The notes under the pieces were generated by a model, which was given only the letters and a program-made list of their open reading frames with translations, did no database searches and was not told the DNA's origin. The translations under genes and the position numbers were made by a program. Positions 39,372-51,176 of a DNA stretch of 64,000 nucleotides are shown piece by piece (positions within the stretch are counted from its first letter, which is position 1; every line of letters starts with the position of its first letter). The stretch is from NCBI RefSeq assembly GCF_032362555.1, contig NC_083514.1, positions 6,123,001-6,187,000 of the forward strand, given 5' to 3'. The stretch is from Amyelois transitella. Its lineage: Eukaryota; Arthropoda; Insecta; Lepidoptera; Pyralidae.

Positions 39372-41144
39372 ATGTCTTGCTTGAAAAAGAAACGCAAACC
39401 CATGGTACCAATAAAAACTTTAGATATCATATTTAGAAGAAGATATGTACCAAATACCCAACATTACTTTGCTAACAGGAAACATGCAACTGTTCCTAAT
39501 GAAACAAAGCCAAAGCGAGTTCGGCCTTTTAAAGTACCGCGATCTGAAAAATTATTGTCCTATATAAAGTATAGTGACAGAAAGGAGAAGGTATGCGCCC
39601 GTGAAAGGCTTAATCAGCCTTTACATCTAAAAGATAATTTAAGAATCGCTGCTACTAGAGACATATCGAAACGACTTTTCGTAGAAGAACCAGAAGATGA
39701 TGTTAGGGCTGTTGTAGAAATCCATCCTGAATTCTACACTGTGATTGAAGGAAGACCATTGAGATGTTTCGATGATATAAAAGTATATTTGAATAATATT
39801 CGTTCTTACGCTATGTTTCGTCAACAAATTGGTTATCGCCGTGATTTGGTGCTGAAAATAGAACAGAGCATAGTAGAAGAATCTAGAATACATGACCTTA
39901 TAGTAGAAGAGCTAAAGGAACATATCAAAAACTTTCAAAAATTTTTAACTGAAGACTACAAAAAAGCTTGTGCAAAAGTTTCGAAAGCAGAAAAGGTTTA
40001 TACAGATCTGGTTGCAAAAATAAATGAGTTTCTAGTCTATGTTTCAAAGAGAACAATACTAAATAACAAAGTATTTAAACTAGATGCAATTAGGAATGTC
40101 TTAAAAATTTATAGGCGCTATTTAATATTTGTCGCTCCTCTTTCTTGGAGACAATTATATGATGAAACTTTAAGGGGGAAAGTTCAATCTATCCAATTCG
40201 AAAGTGGGACATTTGCAACTGATACTGATGATGATTTGGTTGAAACTTTAGATATTGATAAAATTATAGACGCAGCCAAAATAGAGCTTTTAAACCCCTT
40301 ACCTCCTCATTTATTTTTTAAGACGCCCGGACAAACCTTATCTATGTTTCGTACAATGGAATTACAAAGCAGGGAATATTTAACTCAATTAGCAAAAACT
40401 GATGCACCGTTTCGGTTATTGCAAGATCGAATCAAACAATTGACATTGGCAACAAAACAAGAGCTTGATTATTTTCAATTTTATATTGATAGTATCAATG
40501 ATCAAATATCTAGAGAAACTCACAATGAAACTCATCTGCAAGAGAAGTTCTTTCGCATATTGAATGACTCATTTTATGACAGTGTAGCCAGTTTCGATAC
40601 GTTAAAATTAAAAATATGTATAGAATATGTATATGAACAAGTTTTTGGGAAATGTGAAGAGGGGCATCAGAGTCTTCAAGACCCGATGAAAATTTTAGAA
40701 GTTATGTATGAAGATTACAATCTGCGGCTAGATTCCTTGGATTTTAAAATTGTCAATCAAGCAAAGAGCGACTTCTTTGCGCAAGACTTAAAAATGTTAA
40801 GAAATGCTTATGCAGCTCAGCGAGAATTAAGAGCATTCAGAGAGATGACTAACGCTATGAATAAGGCATTCTTGCCCCCTGCAAAATACACGAGGCCCGT
40901 TTTTAAGAAATTTATGAGTATGAAGGACCTTAGAGTTTTAAAAATTGCTGAAAAGAGAAAATCGCAAATTATAACTGGTAGGATGAAAATAAGACCCAGA
41001 TTTAAACTGTCGGCAGAAGAGCGAGAAGGCTTACTAATGTTCACCGAGTGGTGTGAAGGGACAGATCCAGCACCATTTTTGAAAGAATACTACACCTACG
41101 TAAAACCCGCATTTGATTGGCTACCTCGTAAATCCATGATGTAG
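39372..41144 (+). CDS. CFAP100-like coiled-coil protein, copy 2 (intronless)
   Basis: One uninterrupted frame of 590 aa. A basic N-terminal extension (KKKRKPMVPIKTLDIIFRRR) is followed by VRAVVEIHPEFYTVIEGRPL, the equivalent of KTILDIDPDYYSLVEGRPI in copy 1. The DUF4200-like coiled coil comes next (LKEHIKNFQKFLTEDYKKAC), then APLSWRQLYDETL, the block LPPHLFFKTPGQTLSMFRTME, and KQELDYFQFYIDSINDQ, where copy 1 has its intron. The C terminus ends with REGLLMFTEWCEGTDP, which recalls the EEEMLFFFT end of vertebrate CFAP100. Identity to the neighbours is low by eye, so the duplication is old. AATAAA follows at 41311. Likely an axonemal protein of sperm. Confidence 0.75.
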   Translation: MSCLKKKRKPMVPIKTLDIIFRRRYVPNTQHYFANRKHATVPNETKPKRVRPFKVPRSEKLLSYIKYSDRKEKVCARERLNQPLHLKDNLRIAATRDISKRLFVEEPEDDVRAVVEIHPEFYTVIEGRPLRCFDDIKVYLNNIRSYAMFRQQIGYRRDLVLKIEQSIVEESRIHDLIVEELKEHIKNFQKFLTEDYKKACAKVSKAEKVYTDLVAKINEFLVYVSKRTILNNKVFKLDAIRNVLKIYRRYLIFVAPLSWRQLYDETLRGKVQSIQFESGTFATDTDDDLVETLDIDKIIDAAKIELLNPLPPHLFFKTPGQTLSMFRTMELQSREYLTQLAKTDAPFRLLQDRIKQLTLATKQELDYFQFYIDSINDQISRETHNETHLQEKFFRILNDSFYDSVASFDTLKLKICIEYVYEQVFGKCEEGHQSLQDPMKILEVMYEDYNLRLDSLDFKIVNQAKSDFFAQDLKMLRNAYAAQRELRAFREMTNAMNKAFLPPAKYTRPVFKKFMSMKDLRVLKIAEKRKSQIITGRMKIRPRFKLSAEEREGLLMFTEWCEGTDPAPFLKEYYTYVKPAFDWLPRKSMM

Positions 41145-41310
41145 GTTCATTAATTTAACCATTGTTACTCTTTTACGGCTGAACAGCTGATCAAATTTTA
41201 TAAATTTTTAAAGGCTATTTCTTCTTATAAATTATCACGGGAGTAAAGCGCCGGGAAAAGCTAGTTTTTATTAAATCTGACATATACGAATAGTATTTAA
41301 AGATTTCGAA

Positions 41311-41316
41311 AATAAA
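41311..41316 (+). terminator. Poly(A) signal of CFAP100-like copy 2
   Basis: AATAAA 167 bp after the stop of copy 2, in AT-rich sequence. Confidence 0.5.
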
Positions 41317-41404
41317 GTGTTACTCTACAAAACAGGTGGTTTTAATTCTTCACTGGAGAAATACGACAACTGCATCACTATACATATTATACGTTACTAA
41401 TCTA

Positions 41405-41460
41405 GAGCAGAAGGGTAGATCTTTTCACTTGCCCTCCCTGCATACTTCTTTTGGTTTATG
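41405..41460 (-). repeat. LINE-tail remnant
   Basis: GGGTAGATCTTTTCACTTGCC followed by CTGCATACTTCTTTTGGTTTA is a decayed relative of the 52441-52520 LINE end. It lies between CFAP100-like copies 2 and 3. Confidence 0.45.
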
Positions 41461-41951
41461 AATCATGAAGCTTACGGTGCTTATACCAAAATTTTGTGAG
41501 ACAAATTTGATCAAGTAGGTATGTTCGTTTAGGCCACACTAACGACATGCTTTGTATAATTGGCTTTTCCACTCCAGTCCCATTCACACTTCTCTTCTGT
41601 CACACTAGAATTATTTTTGGCTTCGCGGAGAGTTACTTCTCTCATGCTGACCGTCCAGGTTGGGAAGAAAAAATTCCGCTTCACCTACAGTATAGGGAAG
41701 AATTCAGACGCGTTAAACATATGTAGCGAAAGTAGTAAATTAATTCTGTGTTTCTAATTTTTTTTCTGAGATCCTAAACAGTTTTAACGCTGTATTGATC
41801 CTGTTTAAGTTGGGTAGTTAGTTGTATAAGCGCACCATGATAAATCCAATGAAAAAGAAAAAATCTAGTTGGTTCAAAATTTGTTACATTTATTACTTGT
41901 GAAAATCGTTTATTTTGTAGTCGGCTTTTTATTACTTTTTACATTTTTATA

Positions 41952-43724
41952 ATGGAATGTTCACGTTCATTTGTAAAAGATATTCCAGTTCCAAGATTTT
42001 GTAATAAAGAATTAAATCTTCGAATTAAAGAATCTCAGTTACAGCGTAGGCTTAAAAAGGCAGTTGTGAGGAAACCAAGAAAATTATCGAAGGATTTTTT
42101 CAAAATATATACATTCCCATCGAAACATCCGATTAGAACACATGTGATTAAAAGAGATGAAGTTTTATTACCTTATAGACTATATGCAAAACAACATGAT
42201 AAAATTAAACATAATAATCAGTTGAATGTCACGGTACAACAAAAATATAAATTGATACTCAGTGACTACAAGAACCGACTTGACGTCGATGATCCCTGTG
42301 ATGAAGTCAAGGCTGTAACTGATATTGATAAAGATTTTTTTAACTACATCAACGGACGACATCTTACCGATCGTGCTCCTTTGTATAAGACTTTAAAAAC
42401 ATTAACAACATATCAGTTAAGAACTAAATTAGAAGCTGGTTATCGAAATGATCAGATTTTAAAAATAGATTTGAATCATAGAAACGAAATGAGAATCTTT
42501 GAACAAAGCTTACAAATATATGATGAACAAACAAAATATTTAACCAATTTCATATCAGAGGATTACAATAAGTCCATTTCATTACTTAAACAATGTGATG
42601 ACTTTGAAAAGAAAGTAAATATGAAGATAGTAGAGCTCCATCTCTTAGCAGATCAACAATTTACAATAATATCAAACTTAATAGGTTTAGATAACATGTA
42701 TTATCTTCAACAAAGTTATGGAAGATTTCTTTATTATTTGTCTCCACCAAGGTGGCGTGCTAGTAACAGAAAATTTGCTCAATCTATGGAAATAGAAGTC
42801 AAAGGTTTCGACTTGGGAGGGGGTGATGAAGAAACTTTTAATGTGATATTTGATAAAATGAAAAAGGAGTGTTTTAACGATCTCGTGAGTCCCGCTTTAT
42901 ATTTCACTCAACCATATGAACTACTCCGGTTATTTGAAGGGATTGAAAAACAACAGTTGAGTTATTTAGAATATGTTACGCATTTAGCCCCAATGCTAAA
43001 ACAAGCCAGAGAGGAAAGCAAATTACTGAAAAATAGTATTATTCAGGATAACGCGTTAGTTTTGAACACCATTAAGTCTCTCGAGGCTATTCTAAAGTTC
43101 AATGAAGTAAGATGTGCACAACTGGAAACCAAGTTTTTTAAAATAATAAACGGACTGTTTTATGCCAGTGTGGGTGCACCAGAAGTGATAAATATGTTTT
43201 TGGATTTAGAATATTGCTATGGAAAATTATATTCGGAAAAACCAATAAACTCAGATTTAATTACGTTAGCGAAAGACCTGGAATCATTTTACATGTATTA
43301 TTGGAAGTGTTTAGATGCAATACTTAGTGACAAAACAAATATTCAGAAAGCTGTCACACAATACGAGGAAATACAACGTAAAAAATTTCGACGAGCCAAA
43401 TTTGCGAAGAGAGAACTTTGTGAATTTGAGCGTTTGAAAAGAAGTCTAATAAGGGCTTTTGAGCCACCTTCTTCCAGAGCCGGAGTTCTTCATAACCGTA
43501 CAGTGAGTGAAAACAATAGACCATGTTTTAAGTTAAATAAGGCGGTGAAACCCAACAAGCTTAAAAAGAAACATTCAGGACAAGATTTTAGTAAAACCAC
43601 TCCTATAAAGACGTTGACTGCCTCAGAATTGGAGTATTTAGAATTATTTACAGAATGGACTTGTGACGAGGATCCATACAAATATTTACATTCAGATTCT
43701 GTGTATGAAATAAAACCCATGTAG
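41952..43724 (+). CDS. CFAP100-like coiled-coil protein, copy 3 (intronless)
   Basis: One frame of 590 aa, by coincidence or conservation the same length as copy 2. A Lys/Arg-rich N terminus (LQRRLKKAVVRKPRKLSKDF) is followed by VKAVTDIDKDFFNYINGRHL, then the coiled coil (YDEQTKYLTNFISEDYNKSI), LSPPRWRASNRKF (compare LSPKEW of vertebrate CFAP100), SPALYFTQPYELLRLFEGIE with EKQQLSYLEY, FERLKRSLIRAFEPPSSRAG and the end block ELEYLELFTEWTCDEDPYKY. Order and blocks are those of copy 2, but sequence identity is low by eye. The intronless state is shared with copy 2. A role in the sperm axoneme is inferred from the family. Confidence 0.75.
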   Translation: MECSRSFVKDIPVPRFCNKELNLRIKESQLQRRLKKAVVRKPRKLSKDFFKIYTFPSKHPIRTHVIKRDEVLLPYRLYAKQHDKIKHNNQLNVTVQQKYKLILSDYKNRLDVDDPCDEVKAVTDIDKDFFNYINGRHLTDRAPLYKTLKTLTTYQLRTKLEAGYRNDQILKIDLNHRNEMRIFEQSLQIYDEQTKYLTNFISEDYNKSISLLKQCDDFEKKVNMKIVELHLLADQQFTIISNLIGLDNMYYLQQSYGRFLYYLSPPRWRASNRKFAQSMEIEVKGFDLGGGDEETFNVIFDKMKKECFNDLVSPALYFTQPYELLRLFEGIEKQQLSYLEYVTHLAPMLKQAREESKLLKNSIIQDNALVLNTIKSLEAILKFNEVRCAQLETKFFKIINGLFYASVGAPEVINMFLDLEYCYGKLYSEKPINSDLITLAKDLESFYMYYWKCLDAILSDKTNIQKAVTQYEEIQRKKFRRAKFAKRELCEFERLKRSLIRAFEPPSSRAGVLHNRTVSENNRPCFKLNKAVKPNKLKKKHSGQDFSKTTPIKTLTASELEYLELFTEWTCDEDPYKYLHSDSVYEIKPM

Positions 43725-45524
43725 ATATTGAAAACAGACTATTTACGAGAATCAATATGAAAAACGTTTACCTATTTGTTGTGAAACACAATACAGTAAT
43801 GATAAGTATTTAATTGATATATAAAACAAACATTGATTAACAAAATGTACATTCTCTACTGACAATTGTTTGGTTGCTTGGTATCGATGCATATTTAGAT
43901 GGAATTTACATATGTACACGATAAGTAAAACAAAACTCTGGTAAAACTATCATATTAATTCGGTAGGTACATTAGGATATATACACTAAATAATACAAAT
44001 CTATGAGTAAATAAATAAATAAAATTATCATTTATATCAAACAATAGATACAACTACATATTCAGCTTTAAGTATGTCTAGTATTTTAAAGCTCTTAGGT
44101 GAAATAATATTAAGGCAAATGTTTGAAAACCCTTCGGGTGGTAATAATGCCTGTTAAGAACAATAACTCTAAGAAACAGCATAGGTTATACAAAATATTT
44201 TTGTGGTCAATTACAAATTTTGTTTATGCTTTTATTATAGAGGCAAAACAAACGCTAAATTGAAACAAGTACATTCAATTTTTTAATGAATCCCTGCGTA
44301 GGAGCCCTTTAACTCCTTTAAAAATAGACAAGACAGAGTGCCAATTGTAATGATTATGAAACTAGGCTATCGAAAAGTTTGAAAACTAAATTGCTCTATC
44401 ATTTGATTTAGATAACTTGCAAAAAAGGTTAATTATTAAATTAATAAGATGACTATAAAAAAATTTGGTGGCGATGGATGGTACAATTTGCAAGGATGGT
44501 CTAGGTTAAACAAATTTAATTTTAAAATAAATAAAAAATGTTAGGTATCAGAATTGTATAACAGCATAGTCTCACAACACAAATGTGATATTATAAACAA
44601 TTATGTAAGAGACCCCCAGATTTTAGTGAATGTTCCCCGTGTACAAATGTCATCGAGTTGATTAAATAATTCCCCAAAATATAACGCCATTACGTTTATT
44701 GTAGCCAGCCTGAAGAAATACATATATTCCCTTATATTCTACGTCTATTTACATTTTATTTACAAAAAAGAAGCCATCCAAAACACAAACATTAAAAGCC
44801 TCTGTAATTTTAACATATAGAACATCACATTATTTTATAAATAACATCTACAGACTAATATAACTGGCTACTGAAGATAATTTGGTACGGATTTTCAAAG
44901 AAAATATGAGGATGAAGATAAGGATTCGCAACCGAAATATAGATGGGAAAATCGTTGTTATATTTTAAGTTCTATTGAGAAGTTATAATTGTAAAAAAGC
45001 AGTCACACAGTTACCGTATTACATATAAAACGTGTATTCAGTCTAAAGTATCAGCTATTTATTCCGAAACACCGAAAATATTAAAACATCTATTTATTTA
45101 AGATTTATTTAGCTAGTGGTCCCACCGTGTAGTGAGCCGCATTGTTTGAGTTATGGTTAGTTTCTTTATGGGTATTGAAGAAGCTACACTTCTTTGAGTT
45201 TCATCAAAAATACTTATAAGAATCGGATTATTATGGCATAAGTAGTGTCACCTAAAATCTCTTCTTTTCCAAAATCTTCATCCTTCACCTAGCTATTTTC
45301 AAAAGAAAATGACTAGTAGATTAAATAACTTTTATCAAAATATTCTTTTTCGTCAAAATGTCAAATACAACTTGAGCAACATTATGATGGAATATTTTCA
45401 TAAGACGTTATACATCTATCGTAAAAACAATATTTGGTGTTTTAAAATTGGACATCGATTGAAAATATCCACAAAATGAGCATTTTATAATACTTCTCGC
45501 ATATGTATCTTATTAATCTTTGAT
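43725..45524. other. Spacer between CFAP100-like copy 3 and ARL4
   Basis: About 1.8 kb, very AT-rich. It should contain both 3' UTRs (convergent genes). AATAAATAAATAAA lies near 44010 for the plus-strand gene; TTTATT at about 45058 is a possible minus-strand signal for ARL4. Nothing else was recognised. Confidence 0.55.
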
Positions 45525-46154
45525 TTATCTGACGCGTTTCTTTTGCAATTTGGCTAGTTTTCTCCGCTTGAGTATCATCTCGTAGAGCGCCTCGAGGCCC
45601 TCGTGCAAGCCGTCGCCGGTGATGGCGCAGGCGGGCTGCACGTGCCACGAGTGGCCGTCGCGGGAGCCGTGCGGCGACGACACCAACTCGTGCAGTCCCA
45701 ACAACTTCTCTAGCTCCCGCGGCTCCTTAGCTCCTGGTAAGTCTTGCTTATTCGCTAACACCAGAATCGGTACGCCCGTATTGTCTGGTGATTTCGCTGT
45801 CCTAATCAGCTCCATCTTGGCTTCCTCCATACGTTCGACGTCCACCGAATCCAATACAAATATTATACCGTCTGTGCACCGCGTATAGGATTTCCAAAGC
45901 GGTCGCAGTTTCTCTTGTCCTCCGACGTCCCAAACCAAAAAGTTGACGCCTTTCGATTTGCCTATAGTGCCTTTGACTTTTTCGCAGTTAAAGCCTATAG
46001 TGGGGACGGTGTTAAGGTACTGGTCAAATTTAAGCCGATACAGCGCTGTGGTCTTGCCGGCGGAGTCGAGGCCGAGCATGACGACGTGCAGCGTGCCCTG
46101 CGCCGACGGCAGGGCGTCCAGCAGGCTCGAATTCTTGCCCATGTTCGCACCCAT
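45525..46154 (-). CDS. Arl4: ARL4-type ADP-ribosylation-factor-like GTPase
   Basis: Small GTPase of the Arf family that acts at the plasma membrane, where vertebrate ARL4 proteins recruit cytohesin Arf-GEFs. Single coding exon, 209 aa from the first ATG or 205 aa from the second (46142). Nucleotide-binding motifs: [10 protein letters not shown] (P loop), TVPTIGFN (switch I), [17 protein letters not shown] (switch II), NKQD and CAITGD. The segment [24 protein letters not shown] and the basic C-terminal tail ([13 protein letters not shown]) are ARL4 hallmarks. The second ATG gives MGKNSS, an N-myristoylation signal of the expected form; the first gives MGANMG, which fits less well. An acceptor at 46224 just upstream implies a 5' UTR intron. 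Confidence 0.93.
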   Translation of the reverse strand: MGANMGKNSSLLDALPSAQGTLHVVMLGLDSAGKTTALYRLKFDQYLNTVPTIGFNCEKVKGTIGKSKGVNFLVWDVGGQEKLRPLWKSYTRCTDGIIFVLDSVDVERMEEAKMELIRTAKSPDNTGVPILVLANKQDLPGAKEPRELEKLLGLHELVSSPHGSRDGHSWHVQPACAITGDGLHEGLEALYEMILKRRKLAKLQKKRVR

Positions 46155-46224
46155 TATTCGTGGCCTCCGGGCAGCTATCTGACGCTATCGTCTGATCGCA
46201 TCATCACGAGCATTTGCTCTTACC

Positions 46225-47159
46225 TGAAAATAAATAATAAAACATTTATCAAATATGTGTTTCCAATATAATGATAGGGAATTACATATTTTGATCGTAT
46301 CAATACAGTACAGTTGCAGAGGCCAGCTGATTTCAACATCGATATCTACAAAGTTACTGGCTGCATGATGATAATTATGAATAATGTCGAGGCGAGACTA
46401 TAAGTCCGTGTACGCCATCGCAGTCTATTCTGGTTACCGTCGTCGTAAGTATTGCGCCAGCGTCATGATCAAGATGTGCTGGTTTGCTATTTATATTCTA
46501 GTAGATTTTATGAAAACTTTATTCCTACTGATATTCCTGCAAGTTTCTACTTTAGTTCACAGAAAAACACTACGAAATAATGCTAAGTATAATAATATTT
46601 TACTTATAAATTCATGAAAAAAGTACTAATTGGGACTCTATTTTCATGCTTAAACAGGTTAAGGATAAATAATATATTCGAAATAAATTTATTTTTCCAA
46701 ATTTTTTTATTTCTTCCAATATCCGTACAAGGCACAAGCTTTTACTTAAAGACGAATAGTTACAGAACAACAAAATGTAAAAATCAACAAACATTTTACA
46801 AAGTGATTCGAGAATAATATAGAAAGTATTTCTGAAGACTGTTAAAAAGTTGAAAGTGGTTGTAACGTACGACCTTATGCCCTTTGGTTTGAAGGCTTGT
46901 CTACATTACATACAAAGTTTGCTGTTGAAAATGCTAAATTCGCCCATACTATAAACCACATTACTTTTACAAGAACTCAATATTGTGTATGTTAAGAAAC
47001 TATATGTATTTTATTAAAGTAGACACGACTATATGGGTACCACAGGCAAAAGCGAACAACAGTGTGGAACAGAAGTGGGAGCAACAAATTAAAAGATCAT
47101 GATAAATTTTAATCAAAGGAAGTTGATGCCACATATTGAATCCGACAGCGAGTTAAAAT
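46225..47159. other. Probable 5' UTR intron of ARL4
   Basis: On the minus strand, TTATTTTCAG ends at 46224 next to the ARL4 exon. AT-rich sequence without recognisable genes follows up to a GC-rich block at 47160-47300. The exact first exon and donor could not be fixed. Confidence 0.4.
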
Positions 47160-47300
47160 TAACGGTGTGGTGGGGCGGAGGGGGTTCATCTCGAGACGAG
47201 ACGTGATGTCGCCATCGTTCGCGCCCTTTGGTAATTATTCGCGGCAGCCGAGTCGGTAAAGTCGTTGACTTTTTGTATAGAGGCGCGGGCTGGGCTGCAC
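47160..47300 (-). promoter_or_regulatory. GC-rich block, candidate ARL4 promoter and first exon
   Basis: Embedded in AT-rich DNA, this stretch is GC- and CpG-rich (GGGGCGGAGGGGGTTCATC, CGAGACGAGACG, GGCGCGGGCTGGGC). It lies about 1 kb upstream of the ARL4 coding exon, as expected for a 5' UTR exon with its promoter. No initiator or TATA element is clear. Confidence 0.35.
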
Positions 47301-47764
47301 TGTAGTTAAGGTTGAACGTCTAGAAACTCAGAAGCTTAAATTTTTATCATAGTAAGATAATAAATTAATTTTAATATTTTTAAAATTAAATCCATTTATT
47401 GACGAGTATTTTACATCTTGGTACCTAATAGGAGATACCGAAATAAAGAGTCGAAGAAAATATATGAATTTTCTTGAATCAAGTAACTTCAAAATGGTAG
47501 TTTCAATAATTTTGTCAATGTTTCGTACTCAATGTTACTGGTTGACTTCTTGTAACTATCTATTAATTAGCAAGGTTTGGGAAATTGGTCATTAAAGGGA
47601 TTAACGATAAACTTGGTTAGGTACCATTGATTTATTTTCGGGAATATCAGCATTACCCAGAGAATCCACTTGAACTTTTTGCAAATTAAGTTCATATTAT
47701 AAATCTTAGTAAAAATTTATTAAACGAAAAAGCAAGAAAAGCATACACACAAGCATACATATAT

Positions 47765-47970
47765 TCCCGTCTTTATCGTGAGACTGTAGACAGAGTCAAC
47801 AGTCGCATGAAGACTGAAAGGCCACGTTTAGCTGTTTAGACTTGAGGATGGAATTGAGATTCAAAAATGTGACAAGTTGCTAGCCTAAAAGAAATATGCC
47901 AAATTTATCAGCCTATCTCTTAGTCTTCTTTTAAGACATCTATGTGAAAGAGATAGTCCAATCCATGGAA
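47765..47970 (-). mobile_element. SINE B, near full length
   Basis: TCCCGTCTTTATCGTGAGACTGTAGACAGAGTC..AAGACTGAAAGGCCACGTTTAGC..GTGACAAGTTGCTAGCC..TATGTGAAAGAGATAGTCC, with ACATATATTC at the tail side. It is moderately decayed. Confidence 0.65.
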
Positions 47971-48329
47971 AAATGTGCATGAAAGTAATTTTAACTGCAC
48001 CGGTTGTGTTTTGACGATCAAAATTGAATCTCATAATTTCTCAATATTAGGCCTTATGATGACTAAAAGGTGGGTTGGAAAATAAAAAGTAATGTGCTTA
48101 CCAAATGTTTATGTAATATAAATTGAATTTTTTTATTGTCAACCCTAGTTGCGAAGTCGCTGCCACAACAGTGGTGTGGCGAGCGACGTTCATCTTGCTC
48201 GGATAATTTTGATCTTGCCAACGAGGCTAATGACCTTCGATTTTCAAATGGTACCAACATAAGCACTTACATTTGCCAGTGTAACAAAACCGTTAGCTTT
48301 ATCTAAGTTTAATACAATGATTGACATGC

Positions 48330-48535
48330 AAAACAGGTGATGCTCTTATGGTGAGGGAACATGCACATTCGTGCAACTGGGTGTGTAACCATGTTCCAAT
48401 ATGAGTAAGGTTTTCCTGCAAAGTCTGTGGAATTGGACAAACCTGGCTCACCCAATTCAGAATCATGGTCAAAAGGGAAAAGGTGAGGATGTAACCGGGA
48501 CTAACGCAGAGAGGAAGAAGAAGTACACTTAAAAC
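48330..48535 (+). mobile_element. SINE C body
   Basis: GATGCTCTTATGGTGAGGGAAC..GCAACTGGGTGTGTAACC..AAAGGTGAGGATGTAACCGGGACTAACGCAGAG matches the 62465-62755 copy (minus strand) from its middle to its end. The tRNA-like head is missing. Confidence 0.6.
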
Positions 48536-49543
48536 GGTAAATTGAAAACAATGAAGTTACACATTTTTTTATTATTAGTTTGTGTTCATCAACATTTTTT
48601 TTGCTACATAATAGGTAGGCGGTTATTTATAGCCGCATTTTATAACTTTATTGTGGCGAACATCGTGAATTCATTACAATGACATCTATACTTTCTATTT
48701 CTCTTCGATAACAACAGTTTGAATTAATTTATCATAAACATGATTCACGATAGTAAATAAAGGAAATCAAAAGATTAAATAACACTGGCATTATGTACTG
48801 ATAAAATCCGCAACACAAAAGTTTTGCGTAACCCTATTGTTATATAGTTTGATGAATTTGGTTCTTCCATCTTCTCATTCTATTTGTTTTTAAGTTTTTC
48901 TTTTTATTCGACTTCCAAAAATTATTTGTAGTGGACTAGTGCGGAATAATTATTAAAGAGATTAATTAACGTTGTATTGTACCGTTTAGGTATGTTAGAA
49001 ACTTTAAAAGTACTTATAGCAACTTATTCTATTAGGAATATTTCTAAAAAATAAAACTTCTGACCCATAACTCGTTCTAACGCTCTACCATATCGAAAGA
49101 ATACATGATTAGAGGTAAAGATGTCATCGTTGGCTATTCTCACTGAGAAATGGAAAGTGAAAAATAGATCGTAAATCTTTGAATTGTGGGACATTCAATC
49201 GAAAGTTTTCGTTTAAATTCGAGGTCGTAAAAATTACAAATGGCAAGCCGGATCCGCCTGGGCCTTCGACCTGCTCACTGTCTTGAAAAACTAGTATTGC
49301 AACTTTTGTTTTTAGTGGCCGACTTCAATAAAGGTTAGTATGCCCGCATGGTCTAAACCACCTAGGAGGCACCACAAGGTCATCTCAATTTTTCCGGGCG
49401 TGGGAATCCCAAATAAGATTAATTTATAAGTAGGTGCTGTTTAGTAGATATTGCCACGAAATTATATTAAATTTCCCAAGTCGAATACTTAAATGAATTA
49501 TGTGGGTAAATATTTATTTATCTTATTTTCTATACAAATTGTA

Positions 49544-49580
49544 TTTTTTATACGAACATAGTAAATGTTCGTATAAAAAA
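49544..49580. repeat. Perfect 16-bp stem hairpin with 5-nt loop
   Basis: TTTTTTATACGAACAT, loop AGTAA, then the exact reverse complement. It lies in AT-rich DNA. Confidence 0.85.
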
Positions 49581-49974
49581 TTTAAGATATGAATCTTTTC
49601 TTCTAAATACTCATGTCTTTTGAAATATACAACAAGTTTACTATGTAAGATGCTGTGGGACAATTTAATGTTTTGAAAGGGCTGCGAGAGGTTATTAGTG
49701 CCTTACATAACTCGACTCTAACAACCATTATTGTGCAAATTGTTTAAACTCTACAGTTTCACGAATATTACCTAGGTTTCCAAGAGCTATGTTACTCAAA
49801 TTACAGCATAGTGAGATCTTACAGTAATGATCTAATGGCGTAGACATACTGTGGGTTCAAATGAACAGTCGTAGGGTCAAAATAGCGGGAGAAAGCACTG
49901 GCCCTTACTTTCTCCGTCCTTCGCCACGCCTAACCACGCTCTTACTAACCGCTTTTCAGATTGCATCCGCTACG

Positions 49975-50190
49975 CTGCTAATATCATCATCCAAACTAAT
50001 ATAATAAATGCGAAAGTAAATTTGTTTGTTTTTTCTTCACGCGTTATCTACATCAATCTTCTTGACCTATATATTATTAATTAAGAGTACGAAGAAGGAT
50101 ATAGGGTACTTTTCATCCCGGTAAAAACTGATTGTTTTTTATAATGTCGTAAATTCATAAACGACTCGAATCCGACTAACAGGTGAAATT
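49975..50190 (-). repeat. SINE D-like copy
   Basis: Reading on the minus strand it ends in ATTTACTTTCGCATTTATTATATTAG, as does the copy at 63341-63535 (CTTTCGCATTTATAATATTAG). Its other part has GGGATGAAAAGTACCCTATATCC, a typical block of this lepidopteran repeat. Confidence 0.55.
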
Positions 50191-51176
50191 TTTGCATACA
50201 TAAACCTCAGTTTCGTTAACCTGTGTTAACCAAAATGCTGTATCCCAGGAAAATACTGTAAAGGTTATTAAAGATGGAAAAAAAGTCACAATATTCTAGC
50301 TTCGGTTATTTTTCTCTCTATAATGACGTTGAGTACTTCCTCGGAGGTAAGTTGTTCTCATTTGTATATAGTCCAAGTCCTTATAGCAATGTGAAAATAG
50401 GTTTTAATCCTGTTAAGTGTAACCCGAGAGGGATTTATTTCTTTCTTCCTTATCGGTTACATTGTTTTACAGGAAAGAAATAACAAAATCAACTGCAATA
50501 GCAAGTAAAAATGTGCGTTAAAATTTTAACGTTGAAAAACATTACCATTAATTACAGTTTCTCTTTTTTTGTTAACAGTTATGTTTGATATTAACTGTTT
50601 GAATGGTTTTTATCGGATATTTCTGAGAAAGCATGTGTAGTGAAAGTTTCCCCATAATATTATTAAAGTTAATTCTTGGCACTTCAAGTTTGGTAAGTAA
50701 GTATTACTTGTAAAATAATAAACCTGGGAATTACTATAAAATATAGCTTTCAATTTCATTACTTATGCAGAAATAATAAATATATACAGAAATTTTTTTC
50801 TTAGTGCTATTTATTTTTACGTTACGTTTAGACGAAAGTGTAAAATTTAATAAAACAAATAACCAAACATGTCTTTAAGGCACTAAATAGGCACATAAGT
50901 TTTATCAGTTTCTGCTCTGCTTTAGTTGCTTAAGTTAGTTGGCCTCCCTTATACAAATTGAGTAGGTATTTAATGAGAGTGTCACATAAAAGTGAAATCT
51001 ATTAGAAAATGTAAATCGGTAATGATTACAGGTCAATATCTACCGCGTATGGTCCAGTTAAGTTCCGCTAGCCAACCTGGTATTCCAAATGGAGACAGTA
51101 TGCGATGCACACACTAGGACTCGCTTTATTTGGACAGCAATAACCCATTGACTTAATAGGTACAGAGGAGTGATTA

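Noticed and set aside
45442-46271. Several frames overlapping the ARL4 exon on both strands
   Set aside because: Shadow frames of a well-supported GTPase exon; none has a motif.
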